From the NCBI RefSeq assembly GCF_943912555.1, contig NZ_CALTUR010000021.1, positions 1 to 19,799 on the forward strand: DNA of 19,799 bases, written 5' to 3'. The stretch's first letter is position 1. The number at the start of each line of letters is the position of its first letter. The notes beneath the pieces are model-generated. The model was not told the origin of the DNA. It saw only the letters and a program-made list of their open reading frames with translations, and did no database searches. The DNA is from an uncultured Streptococcus sp. (GTDB lineage: Bacteria > Bacillota > Bacilli > Lactobacillales > Streptococcaceae). Shown in pieces: positions 6,419-16,057 of the stretch. A program made the position numbers and the translations under genes.

Positions 6419-7126
6419 ATGTCAAAACAATTGATCTATTCGGGAAAAGCTAAAGATATCTATACAACTGAGGATGAAAATCTTATTATTTCAACTTACA
6501 AGGACCAGGCGACTGCTTTCAATGGTGTCAAGAAGGAGCAGATTGCGGGCAAGGGAGTATTGAATAATCAGATTTCATCTTTTATTTTTGAGAAATTAAA
6601 TGCGGCTGGTGTGGCGACTCACTTTGTGGAGAAACTTTCAGACACGGAACAACTCAATAAAAAGGTTAAGATTATTCCTCTGGAGGTCGTGCTTCGCAAC
6701 TATACAGCTGGTTCCTTTTCAAAACGTTTTGGTGTGGATGAGGGAATCGCCTTGGAGACTCCGATTGTCGAATTTTACTATAAAAATGATGATTTGGATG
6801 ATCCATTCATCAATGATGAGCATGTGAAATTCCTACAGATTGCGGATGACCAGCAGATTGCCTACTTGAAGGAAGAAACGCGTCGTATCAATGAACTTTT
6901 GAAGGTCTGGTTTGCTGAGATTGGGCTTAAGTTGATTGACTTTAAGCTAGAGTTCGGTTTTGACAAGGATGGCAAGATTATTTTGGCGGACGAATTTTCA
7001 CCAGATAACTGCCGTTTGTGGGATGCAGATGGCAACCACATGGACAAGGATGTTTTCCGTAGAGGATTGGGAGAACTAACAGACGTTTACGAGATTGTCT
7101 GGGAGAAATTGCAGGGATTGAAATAA
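6419..7126 (+). CDS. purC: SAICAR synthetase PurC
   Basis: PurC ligates aspartate to CAIR using ATP to give SAICAR. The ATG at 6419 follows AAAGGCG (6403-6409) and gives 235 residues, the usual bacterial size. An in-frame upstream GTG/ATG extension from 6377 would overlap the promoter and is rejected. The family motifs are present: GKAKDIY (9-15) near the N-terminus, [10 protein letters not shown] (90-99), LIDFKLEFG (172-180) and the [12 protein letters not shown] region (191-202). It is the first gene of the purine run. Its last 22 codons are repeated downstream at 7201-7271, an oddity described separately. The protein itself appears intact. Confidence 0.96.
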
Positions 7127-7312
7127 TCTGTTTGCAACGGAAAACCTTCATCTCTCAACTAAAAGGACTCAGGCTGAAAAGGTCCCCCAGACCTTTTCAC
7201 TCCGTAGGGGATTGGGAGAACTAACAGACGTTTACGAGATTGTTTGGGAAAAGTTGCAGGAATTGAAATAACAACCTCAAGGTCGTTGGGGATATTGCAA
7301 GAGCTGAAATAA
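7056..7312 (+). repeat. Repeated purC 3' end (three copies, two vestigial)
   Basis: Copy 1 is the real purC end (7056-7126). Copy 2 (7201-7271) repeats its 71 bases with five differences and still reads [10 protein letters not shown] to a TAA in its own frame, but it has no start codon or upstream coding part. Four of the five changes are at third codon positions and silent, and one changes Gly to Glu. Copy 3 (7284-7312) is a degenerate version of about the last 10 codons (TTGCAAGAGCTGAAATAA against TTGCAGGAATTGAAATAA). The purC-purL gap thus holds relics of purC ends. Confidence 0.85.
7175..7199. other. Perfect 10-bp inverted repeat in the purC-purL gap
   Basis: TGAAAAGGTC, loop CCCCA, GACCTTTTCA forms a perfect stem. 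No T-run follows, so it is not a typical terminator. It lies directly before the second copy of the purC end and could be an RNA processing or stability element, or the scar of a small repeat. Confidence 0.6.
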
Positions 7313-7326
7313 AGGAATAAGGATTG

Positions 7327-10300
7327 ATGGATAAACGTATTTTTGTTGAAAAAAAGGCTGATTTTCAGGTCAAGTCAGAGAGTTTGGTAAGAGAGCTCCA
7401 GCACAACTTGGGACTGTCAAGTTTGAAAAGTATTCGCATCGTGCAAGTGTATGATGTATTTGATTTGGCAGAGGACTTGTTTGCGCCTGCAGAGAAACAC
7501 ATCTTCTCTGAGCAGGTGACAGACCATGTCTTGGACGAGGCGGCTGTGCAGGCGGTTCTGGCTAACTATGCTTTCTTTGCTATTGAAAGCCTGCCAGGGC
7601 AGTTTGACCAGCGTGCAGCATCTTCACAGGAAGCCTTGCTTTTACTAGGAAGTTCGAGTGATGTGACAGTTAATACAGCCCAACTTTACTTGGTCAATAA
7701 AGATATTGACGCGACGGAGTTAGAAGCAGTCAAAAACTACTTGCTTAATCCAGTTGATTCTCGTTTCAAGGATATCACGACAGGGATTGCCAAGCAGGAA
7801 TTTTCAGAGTCAGACAAGACTATTCCGAAATTGACTTTCTTTGAAAGCTATACAGCAGAGGACTTTGCTCGCTACAAGGCCGAGCAGGGCATGGCAATGG
7901 AAGTGGATGATTTGCTCTTTATTCAAGACTACTTCAAGTCAATAGGGCGCGTGCCAACTGAGACGGAACTCAAAGTTTTGGATACTTACTGGTCTGACCA
8001 CTGCCGTCACACGACTTTTGAGACTGAGTTGAAGCACATCGACTTTTCAGCTTCTAAATTCCAAAAGCAATTGCAGTCAACCTATGACAAGTATATTGCC
8101 ATGCGTGATGAGTTGGGGCGTTCGGAAAAACCACAAACCTTGATGGATATGGCGACTATTTTCGGTCGTTATGAGCGTGCTAATGGGCGGTTGGACGATA
8201 TGGAAGTGTCAGACGAGATTAACGCTTGCTCTGTTGAAATTGAAGTGGATGTCAATGGTGTGAAAGAGCCATGGCTCCTCATGTTCAAAAATGAAACCCA
8301 CAACCACCCGACAGAAATTGAGCCATTTGGTGGTGCTGCTACCTGTATTGGTGGAGCCATTCGTGACCCATTGTCAGGTCGCTCATATGTCTACCAAGCT
8401 ATGCGTATCTCAGGTGCAGGTGATATTACAGCACCAATCTCTGAAACGCGTGCTGGTAAATTGCCACAACAGGTCATTTCTAAGACAGCTGCTCATGGTT
8501 ATTCTTCTTACGGAAACCAGATTGGGCTTGCAACAACCTACGTTCGTGAGTACTTCCACCCAGGCTTTGTTGCTAAACGTATGGAGTTAGGTGCAGTTGT
8601 AGGTGCTGCTCCCAAGGGCAATGTCGTCCGAGAAAAACCAGAAGCGGGTGATGTGATTATTCTTCTTGGAGGTAAGACTGGACGTGATGGTGTCGGTGGT
8701 GCGACAGGCTCTTCTAAAGTTCAAACAGTTGAGTCTGTAGAGACTGCTGGTGCTGAGGTTCAAAAAGGGAATGCCATCGAAGAACGCAAGATTCAACGTC
8801 TGTTCCGTAATGGCGATGTCACTCGTCTTATCAAGAAGTCTAATGACTTTGGTGCTGGTGGTGTCTGTGTAGCTATCGGTGAATTGGCTGATGGACTTGA
8901 AATCGACCTTAACAAAGTGCCTCTTAAATACCAAGGCTTGAATGGTACCGAAATTGCCATCTCTGAATCTCAAGAACGGATGGCTGTGGTGGTTCGTCCT
9001 GAGGACGTAGATGCCTTTGTTGTAGAATGTAACAAAGAGAATATTGATGCTGTTGTTGTTGCGACAGTAACTGAAAAACCAAATCTTGTCATGCATTGGA
9101 ATGGTGAAACAATTGTCGACTTGGAACGTCGTTTCCTTGATACCAATGGTGTGCGCGTGGTCGTCGATGCTAAGGTTGTGGATAAGGATGTCAAACTCCC
9201 AGAAGAGCGTACAACAAGCGCTGACACACTTGAAGCAGATACTCTTGTGGTTCTGTCTGATTTGAACCATGCGAGTCAAAAAGGCTTGCAAACCATTTTT
9301 GACTGTTCGGTCGGTCGTTCAACGGTCAATCACCCACTTGGCGGTCGCTATCAACTCACTCCAACTGAGGCATCTGTACAGAAATTGCCAGTTCAACACG
9401 GTGTGACTCATACTGCGTCAGTCATGGCTCAAGGTTTCAACCCATATGTAGCTGAATGGTCTCCATACCACGGTGCTGCTTATGCGGTTATCGAAGCAAC
9501 TGCTCGTTTGGTTGCTGCTGGTGCCAACTGGTCTAAGGCTCGTTTCTCTTACCAAGAGTATTTCGAGCGCATGGATAAACAAGCTGAGCGTTTTGGTCAG
9601 CCAGTAGCAGCTCTCCTAGGTTCTATCGAAGCTCAGATTCAGCTTGGCTTGCCATCTATCGGTGGGAAGGACTCTATGTCTGGTACCTTTGAAGAATTGA
9701 CAGTACCGCCAACCTTGGTAGCCTTTGGTGTGACAACCGCAGATAGCCGTAAGGTGCTTTCGCCTGAATTCAAGACTGCTGGGGAAAACATTTACTATAT
9801 CCCAGGTCAAGCTCTTGCTACAGAGATTGATTTTGACTTGATTAAGTCTAACTTTGCTCAGTTTGAAGACATCCAAGATGGTCACAAAGTGACATCTGCA
9901 TCAGCTGTCAAATATGGTGGTGTGGTTGAAAGTTTGGCACTTGCTACTTTTGGAAATCATATCGGTGCAGAAGTAACCTTGCCTGAACTTGAAACGGCTT
10001 TGACAGCTCAATTGGGTGGATTTGTCTTCACATCTCCTGAAGAAATTGCTGGAGTAGAGAAAATCGGTCAAACAAGTGCAGACTTTACACTGACTGTAAA
10101 CGGTGTGAAGCTAGATGGACAGAAACTTGACAGTGCCTTCCAAGGAAAACTGGAAGAAGTTTACCCAACAGAGTTTGCCCAAGCCAAAGAACTGGCTGAA
10201 GTACCAGCTGTGGTATCAGATGTTGTGATTAAAGCCAAAGAAAAGGTTGAAAAACCTGTGGTTTACATCCCAGTCTTCCCAGGAACTAACTCAGAATATG

Positions 10301-11052
10301 ACTCAGCTAAGGCATTTGAGAAAGAAGGTGCAGAGGTCAACTTGGTGCCATTTGTGACCTTGAATGAAGAAGCCATTGTCAAGTCAGTTGAAACTATGGT
10401 TGACAACATCGGCAAGGCTAACATTCTCTTCTTTGCAGGTGGTTTCTCAGCTGCGGACGAGCCAGATGGTTCCGCTAAGTTTATCGTCAACATCCTTCTC
10501 AATGAAAAAGTCCGTGTGGCTATTGATAGCTTTATCGTCCGTGGTGGCTTGATTATCGGTATCTGTAATGGATTCCAGGCTTTGGTCAAATCAGGTCTTC
10601 TTCCATACGGAAATTTCGAGGATGCTAATAGTACTAGTCCAACCCTCTTCTACAATGATGCCAATCAACACGTGGCCAAGATGGTGGAAACCCGTATTGC
10701 CAATACCAACTCACCATGGTTAGCTGGTGTGCAAGTAGGCGATATCCACGCTATTCCTGTTTCGCATGGTGAAGGGAAGTTTGTCGTGACGGCTGAGGAA
10801 TTCGCTGAGCTCCGTGACAATGGACAAATTTTCAGCCAATATGTTGACTTTAACGGCAAACCAAGTATGGATTCTAAGTACAATCCAAATGGTTCTGTCC
10901 ATGCCATAGAAGGAATTACTAGCAAGAATGGCCAAATCATCGGTAAGATGGGCCACTCAGAACGCTATGAGGACGGTCTTTTCCAAAACATCCCAGGAAA
11001 TAAAGACCAGCACCTGTTCGCGTCGGCGGTTAAATATTTCACTGGAAAATAA
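7327..11052 (+). CDS. purL: Phosphoribosylformylglycinamidine synthase PurL (long form)
   Basis: PurL converts FGAR, glutamine and ATP to FGAM. The ATG at 7327 follows AAAGGA (7311-7316) and gives 1241 residues; the TTG one codon earlier is disregarded. This is the single-chain form carrying its own glutaminase, not the separate PurS/PurQ/PurL set of many Gram-positives. The N-terminal linker domain leads to a SDHCRHTTF motif and the ETHNHPTE segment (about 322-329) of the first synthetase half. A second half with GGKDSMSGTF follows around residue 780. The C-terminal class I glutaminase (from about 977) has GICNGFQ with nucleophile Cys1080 and HGEG with His1147 and Glu1149. It is downstream of the purC tail repeats and upstream of purF. 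Confidence 0.97.
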   Translation: MDKRIFVEKKADFQVKSESLVRELQHNLGLSSLKSIRIVQVYDVFDLAEDLFAPAEKHIFSEQVTDHVLDEAAVQAVLANYAFFAIESLPGQFDQRAASSQEALLLLGSSSDVTVNTAQLYLVNKDIDATELEAVKNYLLNPVDSRFKDITTGIAKQEFSESDKTIPKLTFFESYTAEDFARYKAEQGMAMEVDDLLFIQDYFKSIGRVPTETELKVLDTYWSDHCRHTTFETELKHIDFSASKFQKQLQSTYDKYIAMRDELGRSEKPQTLMDMATIFGRYERANGRLDDMEVSDEINACSVEIEVDVNGVKEPWLLMFKNETHNHPTEIEPFGGAATCIGGAIRDPLSGRSYVYQAMRISGAGDITAPISETRAGKLPQQVISKTAAHGYSSYGNQIGLATTYVREYFHPGFVAKRMELGAVVGAAPKGNVVREKPEAGDVIILLGGKTGRDGVGGATGSSKVQTVESVETAGAEVQKGNAIEERKIQRLFRNGDVTRLIKKSNDFGAGGVCVAIGELADGLEIDLNKVPLKYQGLNGTEIAISESQERMAVVVRPEDVDAFVVECNKENIDAVVVATVTEKPNLVMHWNGETIVDLERRFLDTNGVRVVVDAKVVDKDVKLPEERTTSADTLEADTLVVLSDLNHASQKGLQTIFDCSVGRSTVNHPLGGRYQLTPTEASVQKLPVQHGVTHTASVMAQGFNPYVAEWSPYHGAAYAVIEATARLVAAGANWSKARFSYQEYFERMDKQAERFGQPVAALLGSIEAQIQLGLPSIGGKDSMSGTFEELTVPPTLVAFGVTTADSRKVLSPEFKTAGENIYYIPGQALATEIDFDLIKSNFAQFEDIQDGHKVTSASAVKYGGVVESLALATFGNHIGAEVTLPELETALTAQLGGFVFTSPEEIAGVEKIGQTSADFTLTVNGVKLDGQKLDSAFQGKLEEVYPTEFAQAKELAEVPAVVSDVVIKAKEKVEKPVVYIPVFPGTNSEYDSAKAFEKEGAEVNLVPFVTLNEEAIVKSVETMVDNIGKANILFFAGGFSAADEPDGSAKFIVNILLNEKVRVAIDSFIVRGGLIIGICNGFQALVKSGLLPYGNFEDANSTSPTLFYNDANQHVAKMVETRIANTNSPWLAGVQVGDIHAIPVSHGEGKFVVTAEEFAELRDNGQIFSQYVDFNGKPSMDSKYNPNGSVHAIEGITSKNGQIIGKMGHSERYEDGLFQNIPGNKDQHLFASAVKYFTGK

Positions 11053-11144
11053 GACTTGCAGATTTTCTAATAGATAGTATTAGTAATGTAAAAGTCATGT
11101 AGATTTATCTCTTGACGATTGCAAATGAAAATTAGGTATAAAAA

Positions 11145-12587
11145 ATGACATACGAAGTAAAATCTCTTAATGAAGAATGTGGTGTTTTCGGTATCTGGGG
11201 ACATCCAGATGCTGCTAAATTGACCTATTTTGGTCTCCACAGTCTTCAGCACCGTGGTCAGGAGGGGGCAGGAATCCTCTCCAACGATCAGGGACAATTG
11301 AAGCGCCATCGTGACATGGGACTTTTATCAGAAGTCTTCAGAAATCCTGCTAATTTGGATAAATTGACAGGAACTGGTGCGATTGGTCACGTGCGTTATG
11401 CGACTGCTGGCGAAGCTTCTGTAGATAATATCCAGCCCTTCCTCTTCCGTTTTCACGATATGCAGTTTGGCTTGGCTCATAATGGGAATCTGACCAATGC
11501 GGCCTCTCTCAAGAAAGAATTGGAAGATAGAGGAGCCATTTTCAGTGCGACTTCGGACTCGGAAATCTTGGCTCACCTCATTCGTCGCAGCCATAATCCG
11601 AACTTGATGGGAAAAATCAAGGAAGCGCTCAGCCTTGTCAAAGGTGGTTTTGCCTATATCTTGCTGTTTGAGGATAAGTTGATTGCGGCTCTTGACCCCA
11701 ATGGTTTCCGTCCACTTTCTATCGGGAAAATGGCTAATGGAGCGGTGGTTGTTTCCTCTGAAACCTGTGCTTTTGAAGTCATTGGTGCAGAATGGATTCG
11801 TGATTTGAAACCAGGTGAGATTGTGATTATTGATGACAAGGGCATCCAGTATGACAGCTATACAGATGATACCCAGTTAGCAATCTGTTCTATGGAGTAC
11901 ATCTACTTTGCTCGTCCTGATTCTAATATCCACGGTGTCAATGTCCATACGGCACGTAAACGTATGGGTGCCCAATTGGCGCGTGAATTTAAGCATGAGG
12001 CAGATATCGTGGTCGGTGTGCCCAATTCTTCCCTCAGCGCAGCCATGGGATTTGCGGAAGAGTCCGGGCTACCAAATGAAATGGGCCTTATCAAGAACCA
12101 ATACACCCAACGGACCTTTATCCAACCGACTCAAGAATTGAGGGAGCAAGGGGTGCGGATGAAACTGTCTGCTGTTTCAGGCGTTGTAAAAGGCAAGCGT
12201 GTGGTTATGATTGATGACTCTATTGTACGTGGAACAACCTCTCGTCGTATCGTTCAGCTCTTGAAAGAAGCGGGTGCGACTGAAGTTCACGTTGCTATTG
12301 GCAGTCCAGCGCTAGCTTATCCATGTTTCTATGGTATTGATATCCAAACCCGTCAGGAGCTGATTGCGGCCAATCATACGGTTGAAGAAACGCGCCAAAT
12401 CATTGGTGCGGACAGTCTGACCTATCTTTCTATTGAGGGGTTGATTGAGTCGATTGGGATTGAAACAGATGCGCCAAATGGTGGTCTCTGTGTTGCTTAT
12501 TTTGACGGGGATTACCCAACGCCTCTCTACGACTATGAAGAAGACTATCGTAGAAGTTTGGAAGAAAAGACCAGTTTTTACAAATAG
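11145..12587 (+). CDS. purF: Amidophosphoribosyltransferase PurF
   Basis: PurF makes phosphoribosylamine from PRPP and glutamine, the committed step. At 480 residues it is of normal length. The N-terminal 11 residues (MTYEVKSLNEE) are a propeptide ahead of the nucleophile Cys12, as in Bacillus-type enzymes. The PRPP loop VVMIDDSIVRGTT lies at 353-365. Bacillus PurF binds a 4Fe-4S cluster with four cysteines. Here the equivalents Cys248 (AICSMEY), Cys394 (YPCFYG) and Cys449 (GGLC) are kept, but the fourth is Gly446, so the cluster site looks incomplete. The ribosome binding site is weak (TTAGG). A 92-base gap separates it from purL, and no strong promoter was found there. Confidence 0.96.
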   Translation: MTYEVKSLNEECGVFGIWGHPDAAKLTYFGLHSLQHRGQEGAGILSNDQGQLKRHRDMGLLSEVFRNPANLDKLTGTGAIGHVRYATAGEASVDNIQPFLFRFHDMQFGLAHNGNLTNAASLKKELEDRGAIFSATSDSEILAHLIRRSHNPNLMGKIKEALSLVKGGFAYILLFEDKLIAALDPNGFRPLSIGKMANGAVVVSSETCAFEVIGAEWIRDLKPGEIVIIDDKGIQYDSYTDDTQLAICSMEYIYFARPDSNIHGVNVHTARKRMGAQLAREFKHEADIVVGVPNSSLSAAMGFAEESGLPNEMGLIKNQYTQRTFIQPTQELREQGVRMKLSAVSGVVKGKRVVMIDDSIVRGTTSRRIVQLLKEAGATEVHVAIGSPALAYPCFYGIDIQTRQELIAANHTVEETRQIIGADSLTYLSIEGLIESIGIETDAPNGGLCVAYFDGDYPTPLYDYEEDYRRSLEEKTSFYK

Positions 12588-12623
12588 ACAATAGATCCTC
12601 CATTAAAGAAAAGGAATATAAAA

Positions 12624-13646
12624 ATGGCAAATAAAAATGCGTACGCTCAATCTGGTGTGGATGTTGAAGCGGGTTATGAAGTTGTTGAACGGATTAAAAA
12701 GCACGTGGCTCGTACGGAGCGTGCAGGTGTCATGGGAACTCTAGGCGGCTTTGGTGGTATGTTTGACCTTTCAAAGACTGGGGTTAAAGAACCCGTCTTG
12801 ATTTCAGGGACTGATGGTGTCGGAACTAAGCTCATGCTGGCTATCAAGTACGACAAGCACGATACCATCGGTCAGGACTGTGTGGCCATGTGTGTCAATG
12901 ATATCATCGCTGCAGGTGCGGAGCCCCTCTATTTCCTTGACTACGTCGCAACTGGCAAGAATGAACCAGCTAAGCTAGAACAAGTGGTTGCTGGTGTGGC
13001 TGAAGGTTGTGTGCAAGCTGGTGCAGCCCTCATCGGTGGTGAAACAGCTGAAATGCCTGGCATGTATGGCGAAAATGACTATGACTTGGCTGGTTTTGCG
13101 GTCGGGGTGGCTGAAAAATCTCAAATCATTGACGGTTCAAAGGTGGCAGAAGGAGATGTTCTTCTCGGACTTGCTTCAAGTGGGATTCATTCCAATGGTT
13201 ACTCTCTCGTCCGTCGTGTCTTTGCGGATTACACAGGTGAGGAGGTCTTGCCAGAATTGGAAGGCAAGAAACTCAAGGAAGTCCTTCTTGAGCCGACTCG
13301 TATCTACGTCAAGGCTGTCTTGCCGCTCATCAAAGAAGAGTTGCTCAACGGTATTGCCCACATCACTGGTGGTGGCTTTATCGAAAATGTCCCTCGTATG
13401 TTTGCAGTTGACTTGGCTGCTGAGATTGAGGAAGACAAGGTTCCAGTTTTACCGATTTTCAAAGCCCTTGAAAAATACGGTCAGATCAAACACGAAGAAA
13501 TGTTTGAAATCTTCAATATGGGTGTGGGACTTATGTTTGCAGTTAGCCCTGAAAATGTAAGTCGTGTCAAGGAATTGTTGAATGAACCAGTCTATGAAAT
13601 TGGTCGTATCGTTAAGAAAGAAAACGAAAGTGTCATCATCAAATGA
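12624..13646 (+). CDS. purM: AIR synthetase PurM
   Basis: PurM closes FGAM to aminoimidazole ribonucleotide using ATP. At 340 residues it has the typical length. Family signatures are present: GGFGGMFDL near residues 41-49, [10 protein letters not shown] near 60, [12 protein letters not shown] near 90, GGETAEMPG near 138 and [14 protein letters not shown] near 185. AAAGGAA lies before the ATG. It starts 36 bases after purF. Its TGA stop overlaps the purN start (ATGA), pointing to translational coupling. No unusual residue changes were noticed. Confidence 0.96.
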   Translation: MANKNAYAQSGVDVEAGYEVVERIKKHVARTERAGVMGTLGGFGGMFDLSKTGVKEPVLISGTDGVGTKLMLAIKYDKHDTIGQDCVAMCVNDIIAAGAEPLYFLDYVATGKNEPAKLEQVVAGVAEGCVQAGAALIGGETAEMPGMYGENDYDLAGFAVGVAEKSQIIDGSKVAEGDVLLGLASSGIHSNGYSLVRRVFADYTGEEVLPELEGKKLKEVLLEPTRIYVKAVLPLIKEELLNGIAHITGGGFIENVPRMFAVDLAAEIEEDKVPVLPIFKALEKYGQIKHEEMFEIFNMGVGLMFAVSPENVSRVKELLNEPVYEIGRIVKKENESVIIK

Positions 13647-14188
13647 AAAAAATAGCGGTTTTTGCCTCTGGGAATGGCTCAAATTTTCAGGTGATAGCGG
13701 AACAATTTCCAGTAGAGTTTGTCTTTTCAGACCATCGTGATGCCTATGTGCTCGAGCGGGCAGACAAGCTCGGCGTTCTGTCCTATGCTTTTGAACTCAA
13801 GGAGTTTGAGAGCAAGGCAGACTACGAAGAAGCCCTTGTTGAGCTCTTGGAAGAACATCAGATTGACTTGGTTTGCCTAGCAGGCTACATGAAAATCGTT
13901 GGGCCAACCTTATTGGCGACTTATGAAGGTCGGATTATCAACATTCATCCAGCCTACCTGCCAGAATTTCCAGGAGCTCATGGGATTGAGGATGCTTGGA
14001 ATGCTGGCGTTGCTGAGAGTGGCGTGACCATTCATTGGGTGGATTCAGGTGTGGATACTGGAAAGGTTATCAAACAAGTTCGTGTACCACGACTAGCTGA
14101 TGATACCATTGACAGTTTTGAAGCTCGGATTCATGAGGCAGAGTACAAGTTGTATCCAGAGGTCATTAGAGAATTGTTGGACAAGTAA
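13643..14188 (+). CDS. purN: Glycinamide ribonucleotide formyltransferase PurN
   Basis: PurN transfers a formyl group from 10-formyltetrahydrofolate to GAR. At 181 residues it is a compact PurN, as usual in streptococci. The GAR-binding start [10 protein letters not shown] (7-16) and the catalytic set are visible: Asn100 and His102 in INIHPAYLP, and Asp138 in VDTGKVI. It overlaps purM by four bases. Its stop TAA is followed immediately by the ATG of a small membrane protein gene, so three genes here are tightly coupled. Confidence 0.96.
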   Translation: MKKIAVFASGNGSNFQVIAEQFPVEFVFSDHRDAYVLERADKLGVLSYAFELKEFESKADYEEALVELLEEHQIDLVCLAGYMKIVGPTLLATYEGRIINIHPAYLPEFPGAHGIEDAWNAGVAESGVTIHWVDSGVDTGKVIKQVRVPRLADDTIDSFEARIHEAEYKLYPEVIRELLDK

Positions 14189-14362
14189 ATGAAAAAATGG
14201 TTGGAAACACTTGCCTTGATTACCTTGGTAATCATTCTACGTTTACTAGTAAATTTTTTCTTCCCAGAGATTCCCTATTGGGGGAGATTTTTACTGACAG
14301 TAATTTTGGGAGTTTTGGTAATTGTCTCCCTATACTTTATAAATCGAAAAATACGTAGGTAG
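14189..14362 (+). CDS. Small two-helix membrane protein inside the purine operon
   Basis: A 57-residue reading frame begins with ATG directly after the purN stop codon, without a single spacer base. It has two hydrophobic helices (about residues 7-25 and 33-51), the linker [11 protein letters not shown], and a basic end NRKIRR. The positively charged C-terminus and length suggest a genuine small membrane protein. GGACAAG upstream is only a weak ribosome binding site, so translation is likely coupled to purN. In the pneumococcal reference order I recall a vanZ-like gene at this site; this product is far shorter and could be a remnant or an unrelated insertion. The function is unknown. Confidence 0.6.
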   Translation: MKKWLETLALITLVIILRLLVNFFFPEIPYWGRFLLTVILGVLVIVSLYFINRKIRR

Positions 14363-14388
14363 AGAGTTTGAAAATGAAAGGAAAAAAC

Positions 14389-15936
14389 ATGACTAAACGC
14401 GCCTTAATCAGCGTCTCAGACAAAGTGGGCATTGTTGAATTTGCCCAAGAACTTAAAAAACTTGGTTGGGAGATTATCTCGACTGGTGGAACCAAGGTTG
14501 CCCTTGATACTGCTGGGGTGGACACCATTGCGATTGATGATGTGACTGGTTTTCCAGAAATGATGGACGGTCGTGTTAAGACACTTCATCCAAATATCCA
14601 CGGTGGACTCCTCGCTCGTCGTGATTTGGATAGCCACTTGGAAGCAGCCAAGGATAATCAAATCGAGCTTATCGCCCTTGTTGTGGTCAACCTTTACCCA
14701 TTCAAGGAAACCATTCTTAAACCAGACGTGACGTACGCTGACGCAGTTGAAAACATCGATATCGGTGGGCCGTCTATGCTTCGTTCAGCAGCTAAAAACC
14801 ATGCCAGCGTGACGGTTGTGGTAGACCCTACTGACTATGCAGTGGTTTTGGACGAGTTGTCAGCCAATGGTGAAACGACTTACGAAACTCGCCAACGTTT
14901 AGCAGCCAAGGTTTTCCGTCATACAGCAGCTTATGATGCCTTGATTGCAGAATACTTCACAGCTCAAGTGGGCGAAGCAAAACCAGAAAAACTCACTTTG
15001 ACCTATGACCTCAAGCAAGCCATGCGCTACGGTGAGAACCCTCAACAAGATGCAGACTTCTACCAAAAAGCTTTGCCTACTGACTACTCAATAGCTTCAG
15101 CCAAACAACTTAACGGTAAGGAATTGTCCTTCAACAATATCCGTGACGCTGATGCGGCCATTCGTATCATCCGTGATTTTAAAGACCGTCCAACCGTTGT
15201 GGCTCTCAAACACATGAACCCATGTGGAATCGGTCAGGCTGATGACATCGAGACTGCTTGGGACTACGCTTATGAGTCTGACCCAGTGTCTATCTTTGGT
15301 GGTATCGTTGTTCTCAACCGTGAGGTGGATGCTGCGACAGCTGAGAAGATGCACGGCGTTTTCCTTGAAATCATCATCGCACCAAGCTATACGGATGAAG
15401 CGCTAGCCATTTTGACCAACAAAAAGAAAAACTTGCGTATCCTTGCCTTGCCATTTGACGCACAAGATGCCAGTGAAGCAGAAGCAGAATACACAGGTGT
15501 GGTTGGCGGGCTCCTTGTTCAAAATCAAGATGTGGTCAAAGAAAGCCCAGCTGACTGGCAAGTGGTGACCAAACGCCAGCCAACTGAGACAGAGGCGACT
15601 GCCCTTGAGTTCGCTTGGAAGGCTATCAAGTATGTCAAATCAAACGGGATCATCGTAACTAATGACCACATGACTCTTGGTGTTGGTCCAGGTCAAACTA
15701 ACCGTGTGGCCTCTGTTCGCATCGCTATTGATCAAGCTAAAGACCGTCTTGACGGCGCTGTGCTTGCTTCAGACGCCTTCTTCCCATTTGCGGATAATGT
15801 GGAAGAAATCGCCAAAGCAGGTATCAAGGCCATTATCCAGCCCGGCGGCTCAGTCCGTGACCAAGAATCCATTGAAGCTGCGGATAAATATGGCTTGACC
15901 ATGGTCTTCACAGGCGTGAGACATTTTAGACATTAA
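14389..15936 (+). CDS. purH: Bifunctional AICAR formyltransferase/IMP cyclohydrolase PurH
   Basis: PurH performs the last two steps to IMP. The ATG at 14389 follows GAAAGGA (14376-14382) and gives 515 residues, as in other streptococci. Upstream in-frame starts at 14368 and 14374 lack a proper ribosome binding site. The N-terminal cyclohydrolase domain (about 1-195) shows [15 protein letters not shown] and [12 protein letters not shown]. The formyltransferase domain (about 200-515) has RYGENPQQ (213-220), and KHMNPCG (274-280) carries the catalytic Lys274-His275 pair. The product ends FTGVRHFRH, the usual family end. A terminator follows eight bases after the stop, so purC to purH forms one transcriptional block. 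Confidence 0.96.
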   Translation: MTKRALISVSDKVGIVEFAQELKKLGWEIISTGGTKVALDTAGVDTIAIDDVTGFPEMMDGRVKTLHPNIHGGLLARRDLDSHLEAAKDNQIELIALVVVNLYPFKETILKPDVTYADAVENIDIGGPSMLRSAAKNHASVTVVVDPTDYAVVLDELSANGETTYETRQRLAAKVFRHTAAYDALIAEYFTAQVGEAKPEKLTLTYDLKQAMRYGENPQQDADFYQKALPTDYSIASAKQLNGKELSFNNIRDADAAIRIIRDFKDRPTVVALKHMNPCGIGQADDIETAWDYAYESDPVSIFGGIVVLNREVDAATAEKMHGVFLEIIIAPSYTDEALAILTNKKKNLRILALPFDAQDASEAEAEYTGVVGGLLVQNQDVVKESPADWQVVTKRQPTETEATALEFAWKAIKYVKSNGIIVTNDHMTLGVGPGQTNRVASVRIAIDQAKDRLDGAVLASDAFFPFADNVEEIAKAGIKAIIQPGGSVRDQESIEAADKYGLTMVFTGVRHFRH

Positions 15937-15943
15937 GAACGTT

Positions 15944-15974
15944 AAAGGGAAGAAAACAGTTTCTTTCCTTTTTT
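15944..15974 (+). terminator. Rho-independent terminator after purH
   Basis: AAAGGGAAGAAA pairs with TTTCTTTCCTTT (12 pairs, one G-T wobble) through an ACAG loop, followed by a run of T. It ends the purC-purH transcript. Confidence 0.88.
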
Positions 15975-16001
15975 GCGTAAAAATGCGGAGTGAAACAAGA
16001 T

Positions 16002-16025
16002 TAAAACGAACGTTTGTGATATAAT
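16002..16025 (+). promoter_or_regulatory. purD promoter with PurBox-like inverted repeat
   Basis: An extended -10, TGATATAAT (hexamer 16020-16025), lies 33 bases before the purD start. No good -35 is seen. AAACGAACGTTT (16004-16015), a perfect 5-2-5 inverted repeat holding CGAAC, overlaps the spacer; it fits the lactococcal PurBox at about 10 of 13 positions. A site in this place would suit repression more than activation. PurR binding is inferred. Confidence 0.6.
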
Positions 16026-16057
16026 ATTAGTAAATAATTCGCAAAAGAGGTTGAGAA

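Noticed and set aside
7201..7271. Second purC tail as a separate small gene
   Set aside because: No start codon or ribosome binding site precedes it; it reads as a relic of the purC end.
11112..11144. Possible promoter TTGACG ... TATAAA just before purF
   Set aside because: The spacer is 19 bases and the -10 would lie at the ribosome binding site, too close to the purF start to be useful.
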